Origin: Ktedonosporobacter rubrisoli
GTDB taxonomy: Bacteria; Chloroflexota; Ktedonobacteria; Ktedonobacterales; Ktedonobacteraceae
Assembly (NCBI RefSeq): GCF_004208415.1
Contig: NZ_CP035758.1
Coordinates: 5,766,001 to 5,830,000 of the forward strand
Direction: 5' to 3'
Length of the DNA stretch: 64,000 nucleotides
The translations under genes and the position numbers were made by a program. The notes below the pieces were generated by a model. The model saw nothing but the letters and a program-made list of their open reading frames with translations. It had not been told where the DNA came from and made no database searches. This document shows, one piece after another, positions 1-8,512 of the stretch. Numbering within the stretch: the stretch's first letter is position 1; each line of letters begins with the position of its first letter.

Positions 1-5
1 GGCCA

Positions 6-770
6 ATGCAGGAGCAAGCTCATTATCGTGCGGTATCTAAAATTAGCCCGGTGCCGCTGTATTATCAGGTCGAGAGCGACATGCGTGAGCGGATCAAAAC
101 TGGTGTATGGAAAGAGGGAGAACAACTACCCAGTGAAGGCGAGCTGTGCGCGCTCTACAAAGTCAGCCGGACGACGCTGCGTCAGGCCATCAGCGCCCTT
201 GTCGATGAAGGCTTAATCGTGCGCGAGAGGGGTCGCGGTTCCTTTATCAGAGGACCGGTTATCACCGCCGGCACGCGCGGTTTAAGCTCTTTCAGCGACG
301 AAATGGCCGCCATGGGCATGCGCTCAAGCGCGGATGTGCTTAGCATCCGGCAAGAAGCTGCGTCTGTGGAGATGGCAAGGCGCCTCCACATAGCTCCTGG
401 CGAAGCCCTCACGGTCATTAAAAGGCTACGGTACGCCAACGAAAAGCCCATTGGTATTCAAATCGCCCATCTGACAGCAGCACGCTTTCCTGGCCTGGAG
501 CAAGCCGATCTGTCCAAACAATCTCTCTATCAGTATCTTGAAGAAAAGTATGGCACTATCGTGGCGGAGGCGGAAGAGATCTTTGCTACAGCGCCCATTA
601 CTGGCAAAGATGCTCAATTACTCAACGTAAGCGATGGTGCTTGCGGCTTCTACGTAGAACGGCTTACCTTTGATCAGTCTAAGGAGCCTTTTGAATTCGT
701 TACCTCGATCATGCGCGGGGACCGCTACAGAGTACAATTTGCTCTGCGCGCGACCCGGCGCCCACTCTAA
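6..770 (+). CDS. GntR/HutC-family transcriptional regulator of an amino-sugar operon
   Basis: DNA-binding repressor of 254 residues. The N-terminal winged helix-turn-helix (about residues 14-82, with the GntR signature PSEGELCALYKVSRTTLRQA) is followed by a UTRA ligand domain (about 100-245) of the type that binds phosphosugars in NagR/DasR. It is the first gene of a same-strand run with an SIS protein, a sugar ABC transporter and a ROK kinase, so it probably controls that operon in response to an amino-sugar phosphate (inference). Only five bases precede the ATG and no ribosome site is visible, so the true start could lie outside the window. No obvious palindromic DasR-like operator was seen. 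Confidence 0.88.
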   Translation: MQEQAHYRAVSKISPVPLYYQVESDMRERIKTGVWKEGEQLPSEGELCALYKVSRTTLRQAISALVDEGLIVRERGRGSFIRGPVITAGTRGLSSFSDEMAAMGMRSSADVLSIRQEAASVEMARRLHIAPGEALTVIKRLRYANEKPIGIQIAHLTAARFPGLEQADLSKQSLYQYLEEKYGTIVAEAEEIFATAPITGKDAQLLNVSDGACGFYVERLTFDQSKEPFEFVTSIMRGDRYRVQFALRATRRPL

Positions 771-851
771 TCTGGCGGAGCTTCGTTTAAGGCGCCCACC
801 ACGACAGCAAGGCCAGACAGCATGATCGATCACTCAGCAAAGGAGCAAGCA

Positions 852-1601
852 GTGGAACCTATCACCTACCTGACAGAAGCAATACGCGTCCTGCAGCATA
901 TCCAGGAAAACAATGCTGTTATCCGTACCGTAGCCGATAAAGCCGCCGAAACCATAGCTCGCGGCAACTGGGTTCGCCTCTTTGGCAGCGGCCACTCAGT
1001 TCTACCCACGCAGGATTGCTTCCCGCGCTACGGTGGATATGTTGGCTTCTATCCAATTATGGACCCACGCCTCATGTGGACCACAGTAAGTGGCCCGGGA
1101 GGAGCTGAGGAGCTTCTGTGGCTGGAGAGGCAGGAGAATTATATTAATGTATTTCTGCGCCACAATACATGGGACGCCAACGACATGCTCATCGTAGTTT
1201 CGCATGGTGGCCAGAATCCCGCGCCTGTCGAGATGGCCCTGGCCGGGAAAGAGGCCGGGCTCTTTGTGGTAGCCATCACCTCTGAGGATAACCATCGCAA
1301 TAAGCCCGCCACGCACTCCAGCGGCAAAAAGATCGGCGATATCGCCGACATCACTATCTTCAACGGCGTCTCCTCAGAAGATGCTGTAGTCTCCGTACCC
1401 GGCGTTGCTGGCAAAGTCGGCGGCGTATCTACCCTGGCCTCGATCGCCATTATTCAGTCAATCGTCTCTGAAACCGCCCTGGGCCTCGCGCAACGCGGAT
1501 ATAAAGTCAAGCCATTCGCCGCGCCCAACGTCGAAGGTCTTGGCCCCCGGCACAACGAGGAAGTTTATGAGGAATTCCGTAGCCGTTTAAATCGCTCCTA
1601 A
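852..1601 (+). CDS. SIS-domain phosphosugar-binding protein (UPF0309-like)
   Basis: Sugar isomerase (SIS) domain protein of about 249 residues, similar to the COG4821/UPF0309 group often found beside sugar ABC transporters. The phosphosugar-binding loop appears as FGSGHS near residue 45, and a second Ser/Gly-rich segment (VVSHGGQNPAP) near 115. I chose GTG 852 because AAAGGAG lies 6 bases upstream. An in-frame ATG at 822 has no comparable site. Within the operon it could deaminate, isomerise or cleave an amino-sugar phosphate, but the reaction of this family is not established. The next gene follows after 27 bases. Confidence 0.8.
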   Translation: MEPITYLTEAIRVLQHIQENNAVIRTVADKAAETIARGNWVRLFGSGHSVLPTQDCFPRYGGYVGFYPIMDPRLMWTTVSGPGGAEELLWLERQENYINVFLRHNTWDANDMLIVVSHGGQNPAPVEMALAGKEAGLFVVAITSEDNHRNKPATHSSGKKIGDIADITIFNGVSSEDAVVSVPGVAGKVGGVSTLASIAIIQSIVSETALGLAQRGYKVKPFAAPNVEGLGPRHNEEVYEEFRSRLNRS

Positions 1602-1628
1602 AAATACCTTTTTCTGGAGGTTGCCCCA

Positions 1629-2981
1629 ATGAAGTATCCCTCATTCCCGCAACGGATCTTCAGCCTTGCCGCTTTCTCACTCATCATACTGGTAGTCGCC
1701 GCTTGCGGCGGCTCCAGTAGCGGTTCTGCGCCATCGTCTTCTAACAAAGTCACTATTACTTATCTCACGCACTGGTCGGGTCCACAGATCGATCAACTTA
1801 ACCAGGCTATCGCTAGCTTTAACAAGAGCGAGCCCAATATTACCGTCAAGGTCCAGAACGTGCCTTTTGGAAACCTCCTGACCACGATCACCACGCAGGG
1901 AGGTAGCGCCAGTGGTCCTACCATCATGGGTATTTACAATCTCTGGATGCCACAGCTTGTGCAGGATGGCATTATTGCTGCCGCCCCCGAAGCCAATACT
2001 AACGATATCCAGAAGGCTTATCCTCAGAGCACGGTTTCAGCCGTACAGGTTGATGGCAAGACGTACGGCTATCCTAATGAAGTCGACCTCTACGCCCTTA
2101 ACTACAATAAGGCGCTCTTCCAAGCGGCCGGAATCAGCGATCCTCCCAAAACCTGGAAGGAGCTGAGCGAGGATGCTAAGAAGCTTACCAAACGCGACAG
2201 CAGCGGCAAGATCACTCAGCAGGGCTTTGGGATCATTACCAGCTGGAACAGCGGCGTTGTTCATCCCTGGCTCTCCTTGCTAAATTCCAATGGTGGCCAG
2301 CTTCTCTCCACCGATCATAAGCCCCAGCTCAATAGCAAGGCGGCGCAAGAGACTGCCGATCTCTACCACCAGCTGATCTTTGTTGACAAGACAACTGATC
2401 CGGCGATGGGTCAAGCCAATGCCTCGACCACAGGGCCCTACCTTGATAACTTCGCCAATGGTAAGACAGCTATGGTCATTATGGCCAACTGGTGGGAAAG
2501 CAATCTTAAGGCCAGCATGGGCGATAACTTCAAAAATATCGCGACAGCGCCTATTCCCGTGGGACCCAGCGGCGATAAGGCCCACAGCGTCTCGTATTCC
2601 TGGAGTACAGTTGTTAACGCGCACGCCACGCCAGAGCAACAAACTGCGTCCTGGAAATTCTTGCAATGGCTCAACGGATCGCAGAGTGGGAAAAATAACT
2701 CCTCGGCGATGGGCGATATCCTGCTGAATATGGGTATCCTCCCGAGCCGCACTTCGGATCTACAGGCCCACCAGGATCAACTAACTTCGCCCTTTATCCG
2801 TACCTATGTGGACCAGCTACAAAACAGCATGCCGTTCCCCACGGTACTTGGTGGCGATGAGCTCACGACCAGCTTACAAAAATCGCTGGAAGCCATGGAC
2901 TTTGGGCAGAGCTCGCCCCAACAGGGCCTGACCCAGGCTCAAACTAACTTGAGCCAGATCCTGAGCCAATACTACTCCTAA
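1629..2981 (+). CDS. Sugar ABC transporter substrate-binding lipoprotein
   Basis: Extracytoplasmic solute-binding protein (family 1, MalE/UgpB type), 450 residues. The signal peptide ends in the lipobox VVAAC (Cys about 26), followed by a Gly/Ser-rich linker, so it should be lipid-anchored on the outer face of the membrane. A TGGAGG site precedes the ATG. It is followed by two permease genes and preceded by an SIS protein. Together with the kinase this suggests uptake of an N-acetylated sugar or a disaccharide derived from chitin or cell wall, but the ligand cannot be read from sequence. Confidence 0.92.
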   Translation: MKYPSFPQRIFSLAAFSLIILVVAACGGSSSGSAPSSSNKVTITYLTHWSGPQIDQLNQAIASFNKSEPNITVKVQNVPFGNLLTTITTQGGSASGPTIMGIYNLWMPQLVQDGIIAAAPEANTNDIQKAYPQSTVSAVQVDGKTYGYPNEVDLYALNYNKALFQAAGISDPPKTWKELSEDAKKLTKRDSSGKITQQGFGIITSWNSGVVHPWLSLLNSNGGQLLSTDHKPQLNSKAAQETADLYHQLIFVDKTTDPAMGQANASTTGPYLDNFANGKTAMVIMANWWESNLKASMGDNFKNIATAPIPVGPSGDKAHSVSYSWSTVVNAHATPEQQTASWKFLQWLNGSQSGKNNSSAMGDILLNMGILPSRTSDLQAHQDQLTSPFIRTYVDQLQNSMPFPTVLGGDELTTSLQKSLEAMDFGQSSPQQGLTQAQTNLSQILSQYYS

Positions 2982-2984
2982 GTA

Positions 2985-3040
2985 AGCCCGCTACGGGCTG
3001 AAAACGCTGGGGCTGCATATGTATTAGCTCTCATATGCAG
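2985..3040 (+). promoter_or_regulatory. Two intercistronic hairpins after the binding-protein gene
   Basis: Two perfect inverted repeats sit between the binding-protein stop and the first permease. One is AGCCCG/CGGGCT at 2985-2990 and 2994-2999, the other CTGCATATG/CATATGCAG at 3013-3021 and 3032-3040. No T-run follows, so these are better read as mRNA 3'-stabilising or partial attenuation hairpins. Such structures are common after binding-protein genes, whose product is needed in excess over the permeases. Confidence 0.6.
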
Positions 3041-3076
3041 TTCCCCATTCTGCTTAACAACAGAGAGGATAGACCG

Positions 3077-3952
3077 ATGAAGAGGCATAGATCATATGCT
3101 CTCTCCAATGTGGGCTTTTTATTACCTGGCCTTGGATTGCTAGCAATCTTTGTTGTCGTGCCCATTATACTAACGGCCTGGATCAGCCTGCATCGGGGCT
3201 CTATGGCCGTCCCATATTCGGCGCTCAAGTGGGTGGGGCTGCACAACTATACGCTGATCTTCCAGCAGGCCAACTTCAAAACCGCCCTGATGAACGTTGT
3301 GCTATATTCTGTGGCCAATATCGTGATTATTTTGCCCCTGGCCATACTCCTGGGCTTATTTCTTTCACAAAAAGTACTCAAGGGCCGCAATTTCTTACGG
3401 GCCTTGCTCTTTATCCCTTATATGATTCCCAATGTGGCAGTGGCGATTGTCTGGGGCTATCTCTATGCGCCACAGTATGGACCTCTTAATCAGATGCTGG
3501 GCTGGCTACATATCCCGGCGCAAAACTGGCTGGCCTCGCCGCAGCAAGCTATGTTTTCGCTGATTATCTTAAATGTCTGGCAGACGCTTGGCTACTATGT
3601 TGTGATGGTGCTGGCAGGACTTACCGAGATTCCCCAGGAATATTACGAAGCTGCCTCGATTGACGGAGCCGGCTGGTTTCAGCAGCAACTTCACCTGACA
3701 CTGCCCCTCCTTAAACGCGCCCTTGCTTTTGTGGTGGTCATTATGACAATCAACACCCTGCAAATCTTTGATCCGGTCTATGTGCTCACGCAGGGCGGAC
3801 CAATCAACGCCACCAATGTGGTCGCCTACCATATGTATGTCACTGCCTTCAACTACGGACAGGCTGGTCCGGCCAGCGCAATGGCGATGGTACTCTTTGC
3901 TATTGTATTGATCCTATCACTCATCCAATTACGCCTATTTCGCTCTCTCTGA
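3077..3952 (+). CDS. Sugar ABC transporter permease (MalF/UgpA type)
   Basis: Integral membrane permease of 291 residues with about six hydrophobic helices. It carries the cytoplasmic EAA loop (EYYEAASIDGAGWFQQ, followed by LPLL), which contacts the ABC ATPase. ATG 3077 (MKRHRSYALS) was chosen over an in-frame ATG at 3035 because AGAGAGGA precedes it and the upstream codons overlap the intercistronic hairpin. It pairs with the next permease to form the channel. No ATPase gene is in this operon, so a shared MsiK-like ATPase encoded elsewhere is implied. Confidence 0.9.
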   Translation: MKRHRSYALSNVGFLLPGLGLLAIFVVVPIILTAWISLHRGSMAVPYSALKWVGLHNYTLIFQQANFKTALMNVVLYSVANIVIILPLAILLGLFLSQKVLKGRNFLRALLFIPYMIPNVAVAIVWGYLYAPQYGPLNQMLGWLHIPAQNWLASPQQAMFSLIILNVWQTLGYYVVMVLAGLTEIPQEYYEAASIDGAGWFQQQLHLTLPLLKRALAFVVVIMTINTLQIFDPVYVLTQGGPINATNVVAYHMYVTAFNYGQAGPASAMAMVLFAIVLILSLIQLRLFRSL

Positions 3953-3981
3953 GGAATAAGCGCTGGACAGGAGCATTCCTA

Positions 3982-4848
3982 ATGCATATCTACACTAAGA
4001 GCTATAGAGTATCTCAGGAGAGATGGCAGCTACCGGCCAGGTCCCTGCAATACCTGATTATGGCCGTGCTTATCTTTACGATGCTCTTTCCGTTCTTCTG
4101 GATGATTGCATCAAGCGTCAAATTGCCAGCTGAGCTAGGCGCCGTGCCTCCCATCTGGTGGTCGAGCCAGCCGAGCCTTGCGCCCTACAAAACAGTTTTT
4201 GAGGTAATCCCGTTTGCTCGCGCCCTGCTGAACTCGCTGATCGTTACGATCAGCTCAACGGTGGGCGTGCTGGTTACAAGCATTATGGCCGGCTATATCT
4301 TTGCTAAACATGATTTTCGGGGCAAGAATATGCTTTTTGTGATCGTGCTGGCTACGATGATGGTGCCCCAATTCGTTATGCTCATTCCGCTCTACCGCAT
4401 GATGAATGAGCTCGGATTAGTAAATACCTATCCTGGCTTGATCCTGCCCAATCTGGCGAATGGCTTTGGCATTTTTCTTATGCGCCAATTTATCAGCGGT
4501 ATCCCTGATGAGCTGCTGGAAGCTGCACGCATCGATGGAGCCAGCGAATGGACGATCCTGTGGCGCGTGATTACGCCATTGCTGCGGCCGGCAATCTCGG
4601 CCCTCATTCTCTTTGCCTTTGTCTTCCAGTGGAACAACTTTCTCTGGCCCCTTACCATCGTAAATAGCCAGGATATGAGTACAGTAGTGCTCATGCTCAA
4701 TGGCCTGCGCACCTATACTTCAAGCGTCTCCTTCACGAATATTGTGATGGCCGGAGCCGTGATAGGTATTCTGCCTAGCGTTGCTTTGACGCTATGGGCA
4801 CAGAGATATTTTATTGAGGGCATTTCGATGACTGGCATTAAGGGCTAG
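3982..4848 (+). CDS. Sugar ABC transporter permease (MalG/UgpE type)
   Basis: Second channel subunit, 288 residues, about six transmembrane helices. The EAA loop (ELLEAARIDGASEW, then ITPLLRPA) is well conserved. AGGAG lies 8 bases upstream of the ATG and the gap to the previous gene is 29 bases, so the two permeases are co-translated from one message. The next gene, a ROK kinase, starts 17 bases after the stop. Confidence 0.92.
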   Translation: MHIYTKSYRVSQERWQLPARSLQYLIMAVLIFTMLFPFFWMIASSVKLPAELGAVPPIWWSSQPSLAPYKTVFEVIPFARALLNSLIVTISSTVGVLVTSIMAGYIFAKHDFRGKNMLFVIVLATMMVPQFVMLIPLYRMMNELGLVNTYPGLILPNLANGFGIFLMRQFISGIPDELLEAARIDGASEWTILWRVITPLLRPAISALILFAFVFQWNNFLWPLTIVNSQDMSTVVLMLNGLRTYTSSVSFTNIVMAGAVIGILPSVALTLWAQRYFIEGISMTGIKG

Positions 4849-4865
4849 AAGGGGATAGGATAAGG

Positions 4866-5747
4866 ATGTATCTTGGCATCGATGTAGGCGGTACGAAGAT
4901 CCAGGCAGCCTACATGCATCGGGATAGGATAAGCTTGAGCAAAAAAATCGCCACACCTGGCGATTACGCGACGTTTTTAAGGGCGCTTGTCGAGCTTGCT
5001 CGGGAAACAGCCGACCCTTTGGAGCCGCTAAGCTCGCTAGGGCTTGGCATACCGGGAACGGTAACGCAGCGCTGTATTACCTGGGTGCCCAATCTGCCCT
5101 TTCTCGATGGTCAAAACCTGGCGGGCGATCTGGCCGGTACCCTTGGCGCGAGGGTTACTATTGCTAATGATGCTCAGCTTGCCCTCCTGGGCGAGCGCTG
5201 GCAGGGTGCGGCCCGGGATCGCCAAAGCGCAGCGCTTATCAGTGTAGGTACGGGGGTAGGAGGAGCGCTTATGCTTGATGGGAAGATTGTGCGCGGCTTC
5301 CACGGTAGCGCAGGAGCTTTCGGCTGGCTTAATCTTGACTGGCACGCACCCGCCGATCCCAATCATGGATATGTTGAATTACAGGCCTCGGGCAGGGCGC
5401 TTGAGAAGCTGGCCCAGCAAAACGCGCCGGCCCTTACTTCGCATGAACTTATTGCTAGAGCAAGGGAAGGCAAGCTTGAGGGGCGCCAGGCAGTCGAACA
5501 GCTTGGCCGGCTCCTGGGCATCACGCTGGCCAGCATTGCCAGCATGTTTGATCCTGAAATCCTGATTTTCTCAGGCGGCCTGGCTGATATCTTTGATCTG
5601 CTGGAAGAGCACCTCAAGGCCGGTTTGTACACCTTTGGTTCGCCCAGCATACGCCATACTCCCATTATAGCAAGCAAGCTTGGTAAGTATGCTGCAGCCT
5701 ATGGAGCGCTCAGAGCGGCTATGCAGCCAGAGTCACTGCAAGGTTGA
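4866..5747 (+). CDS. ROK-family sugar kinase lacking the zinc-binding cysteines
   Basis: ATP-dependent hexose or N-acetylhexosamine kinase of the ROK family, 293 residues. The phosphate motif DVGGTK is at residues 5-10 and GTGVGG is near 130. The catalytic Asp appears in the AND motif near 100. The usual zinc site of ROK kinases (GHx9-11CxCGxxGCxE) is replaced here by a segment with no cysteines (HAPADPNHGYVELQASG, about 160-176). The fold after it is otherwise normal. Last gene of the uptake operon, it presumably phosphorylates the imported sugar (inference). Confidence 0.82.
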   Translation: MYLGIDVGGTKIQAAYMHRDRISLSKKIATPGDYATFLRALVELARETADPLEPLSSLGLGIPGTVTQRCITWVPNLPFLDGQNLAGDLAGTLGARVTIANDAQLALLGERWQGAARDRQSAALISVGTGVGGALMLDGKIVRGFHGSAGAFGWLNLDWHAPADPNHGYVELQASGRALEKLAQQNAPALTSHELIARAREGKLEGRQAVEQLGRLLGITLASIASMFDPEILIFSGGLADIFDLLEEHLKAGLYTFGSPSIRHTPIIASKLGKYAAAYGALRAAMQPESLQG

Positions 5748-5785
5748 GCTGTTCGGGCTGTTCCTGATGATTTGTTATAGTACAA

Positions 5786-5815
5786 CAAGCTTACCAGGCT
5801 CGACTGATAAGCTTG
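5786..5815. terminator. Hairpin between convergent genes
   Basis: CAAGCTTA at 5786-5793 and TAAGCTTG at 5808-5815 form an 8-bp stem in the 106-base gap between the convergent ROK kinase and spoVR genes. There is no clear T-run on either side. A bidirectional stop is plausible but weak. Confidence 0.4.
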
Positions 5816-5853
5816 CTGCACTTTGAGAGGGTGAACGAGAGGAACTTTTCTGC

Positions 5854-8496
5854 TTATTTCTCCAGCGTGCTCTTGCTATTACGCTCTCCATCGTAGGTGA
5901 GCAAGATCCGCTTATTCTCATAAATTGTTTCAAGATGCACAGGCCGGCCCCACATCTGATGGACATACTGCAAGGTCTTCTCGGCATAGCCTAGATCAAG
6001 CTCCTGGCTCTCAAACAGATGCTTGATATACAGCTCGCGATTGCCGCGATAGTCGCCATCCTCGATGACCAGGTAGGGGAAGCCCAGATTTGTCATGCTG
6101 GCCACGATTCCGTCGCGCACCTTCTGCCAATTCTTCTCGACAACGACCCATTCATCGCCCTCTTTCTTGTAGAGATAGAGATCAAGGTCTTTGATGAGAT
6201 CCTCGGTAAGATAATTGCGCAAAAACGAGACATCGTTATCCAGCTCGCGCACCTCGAACATCTTCTGCAATCCGCTCCCAGGTCGGCGCCCGAGCCGCTC
6301 CTGCTCCTCTCTGCTGGGCTCGTTCCAGCGGCGCTCGATATCCTCGAACATCTTAAAGCCCAGGTAATAAGGGTTGAGCGTGGTGCGCGAAGGCGAGAGC
6401 ACACCCGAATGCAGCTGCGCGAATTCGATGATATCGGGGTCGGTGATGATCCCACGATCCCCCATCTTACGCATGATTCGCGAGTGCCAGATGCTATTAT
6501 GGTGCAGCATGCCATTGGCAACATAGCGATGCGAATTATCGACTGTGATATCATAGACATCCGCGACATCCTGCTCAATGCTCACTACCTCATCCATTGG
6601 ATCTTGCGGCAGGAACCAGCGCGGATCGTTGAGGTAGCGCTGCAGTTTCTCGCGTCTGCGAGCCAGATCAGAGCCGATTTCGCGCGCAAACAGCTGGGCC
6701 GACTCGCCTTTGATTCTGACCTTGGAACCATCACGGTGCGTCAGGATACCATAGTTGAGCAAGACGATCTGCAGGGTCCGCGCCATCTCAGCGCTAAAAG
6801 CTGCTAATACGACGCCTTCTCGGGACGAGACGCGGCTATGACCAGCAAAGCAGGCGCGCAAGAAGGCACTCATCACGGCCTTTGGAGAGCGCAAGACAAC
6901 CTTCGGTATGCTACGCGTACGCGCTTCGGCCTTCAGATCGACGCCCAGCGATTGTAGCAGATCCAGCACGTTGGTCGAATAGAAATCAACGCGCCAACGG
7001 CCGCCATTTCTATTCGAGATCTGGCTATCCCACATTAGCGTGGGCTCGATGGCAAACAACTCAGTGACAAGTCCGGCGTAGCGCTCCGCCAGCGCGCGCT
7101 CACCAGCAGTATAGCTTATAACGTTTTTAGCGCTATGCATACTGCCATCCCCAAGCAGATAGCCAAGGAATTCGGCAAACGCCTCGCTCACCTGCGTTGG
7201 GGCCTTCAGCGGGAAAGCAGCACTCTTGAAGGCCGCGCGCTGATAAGTATCCTGCCTGCTAGCTTCTACCAGTGCTCCGCTATGCTCAACATTACCGCTC
7301 ATAGAGCTAGAGGCGGTATGCCCGCTCACGTCGGCCGCCTGTAATGCCACGCTCCCTACAGCCCTTTCGATGGCAACCAGGCGCTCAGGCCAGACATTAT
7401 CGCCCACGCTCAGAGGAATACGCTGGCCAACCTGCACATCCTTTAAAGCAATCCACTTGTCTGGCCCAATGCTAAGCTTGTGCTCTTCCGCGCCCTCAAG
7501 AACAAGACCACGCCGCGTGCGCAGGCGGACTGTGGGAGCGTTGCGCCTGATATGTCTATCCGTCACCCTATCCAGAGCGCCCTTGCCGCTTCCTACACTA
7601 ATAGTTTTGCCCTGAGCCAGCAAATCGTGCAATTCGCCATATTGCACAAATCCACTATCAGTCAATACCACACTATCAATCGACAGACAGGCCCATCCTT
7701 CATTCATGACCTTCGTCTGCATCTGTGGAATAAAGTAGAGCATCTCCGAGCGCACAATCTCCAGCACATCGCGCTGCCAGGGCTGCAGAATCGGCGAGTA
7801 GCGGATCAGGAAGAGCAAAATGTCCTTCTCTGGCTTCTCAGGAAACTTCGGCGGCTTGCCTGGAAGCCTATCGCGTTCCTCCTCTGCCTTTTGTTGCTTC
7901 TTATCAAGATCCCAGAGATCATCATAGTCGCTCGAAAGCTCAGCAGCCAGCTTCGTTTCATCCTCGTCGTGATCGTCCCCACGCAGCAGCAAATTATAGT
8001 CCACGTGCTCTTGAATAGAGAGGGCCGCATCCAGGAAGCGTTCTACCTCAGCCTTACCATGATCGAACTCGTACTTAGCAATGCGCTCGGCATGAATGCT
8101 CACCTTATCGATCATACGCCGCGACGTATGCTGGAAGTAAGCATTATTCTTAAAGAAGTCGGTATGGCCAAAGACGTGAGCCACCACAAAGGTATTTTGC
8201 AGCAGCGAATTCATCTCCATCAGGAAGGCATAGCTAGGATTGGTGTTTACCACCATCTCATAGATTTTGCTAAGCCCGAAATCATACTGCATCTTTTGCC
8301 GATAGTATGCCTTGCCGTGTGTCCAGTGACTGAAGCGACCTGGCAAGCTATAGGACGCAAACTCGTACATAATCGAGGCGGGCACCAGCTCAAAATGCGT
8401 CGGGAACGGATCAAGCCCAAAGTTACGAGCCTCCTCCCATGCGGCATCTATCGAATCGCGCAACCGTTCAATATTGCTACCTTCATATGTCGTCAT
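5854..8496 (-). CDS. spoVR: SpoVR family protein interrupted by an intein
   Basis: SpoVR/YcgB protein, linked to spore cortex formation in Bacillus and to stress survival in enterobacteria; its molecular function is unknown. The frame encodes 880 residues. Removing the 398-residue intein leaves 482, the usual family length. The extein halves join as ...QTKVMNEGWA + SIWHSRIMRK..., which restores the conserved family motif NEGWA(S/T)xWH. Start: AGGAG at 8504-8508 is 7 bases from ATG 8496; ATG 8499 is an alternative. It is the last gene of a minus-strand trio after prkA and yhbH, and this association is widely conserved. Confidence 0.92.
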   Translation of the reverse strand: MTTYEGSNIERLRDSIDAAWEEARNFGLDPFPTHFELVPASIMYEFASYSLPGRFSHWTHGKAYYRQKMQYDFGLSKIYEMVVNTNPSYAFLMEMNSLLQNTFVVAHVFGHTDFFKNNAYFQHTSRRMIDKVSIHAERIAKYEFDHGKAEVERFLDAALSIQEHVDYNLLLRGDDHDEDETKLAAELSSDYDDLWDLDKKQQKAEEERDRLPGKPPKFPEKPEKDILLFLIRYSPILQPWQRDVLEIVRSEMLYFIPQMQTKVMNEGWACLSIDSVVLTDSGFVQYGELHDLLAQGKTISVGSGKGALDRVTDRHIRRNAPTVRLRTRRGLVLEGAEEHKLSIGPDKWIALKDVQVGQRIPLSVGDNVWPERLVAIERAVGSVALQAADVSGHTASSSMSGNVEHSGALVEASRQDTYQRAAFKSAAFPLKAPTQVSEAFAEFLGYLLGDGSMHSAKNVISYTAGERALAERYAGLVTELFAIEPTLMWDSQISNRNGGRWRVDFYSTNVLDLLQSLGVDLKAEARTRSIPKVVLRSPKAVMSAFLRACFAGHSRVSSREGVVLAAFSAEMARTLQIVLLNYGILTHRDGSKVRIKGESAQLFAREIGSDLARRREKLQRYLNDPRWFLPQDPMDEVVSIEQDVADVYDITVDNSHRYVANGMLHHNSIWHSRIMRKMGDRGIITDPDIIEFAQLHSGVLSPSRTTLNPYYLGFKMFEDIERRWNEPSREEQERLGRRPGSGLQKMFEVRELDNDVSFLRNYLTEDLIKDLDLYLYKKEGDEWVVVEKNWQKVRDGIVASMTNLGFPYLVIEDGDYRGNRELYIKHLFESQELDLGYAEKTLQYVHQMWGRPVHLETIYENKRILLTYDGERNSKSTLEK
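6496..7689 (-). other. Intein in SpoVR (Hint domain with degenerate LAGLIDADG endonuclease)
   Basis: Protein-splicing element of 398 residues. It begins with Cys (CLSIDSVVLTDSG, block A), has the block B pattern EGAEEHKLS, and ends with VANGMLHHN before an extein Ser. These are the residues needed for splicing (Cys1, His-Asn end, Ser+1). The middle contains a LAGLIDADG-like motif, AEFLGYLLGDGS. The second motif reads FLRACFAGHSRV, with His where the catalytic Asp is expected, so endonuclease activity may be lost while splicing stays possible. Exact borders come from codon-level reading of both junctions. Confidence 0.9.
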
Positions 8497-8512
8497 CATC
8501 AAACTCCTGACG

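Noticed and set aside
822..851. ATG 822 as start of the SIS protein
   Set aside because: No ribosome site before it, while AAAGGAG lies 6 bases before GTG 852.
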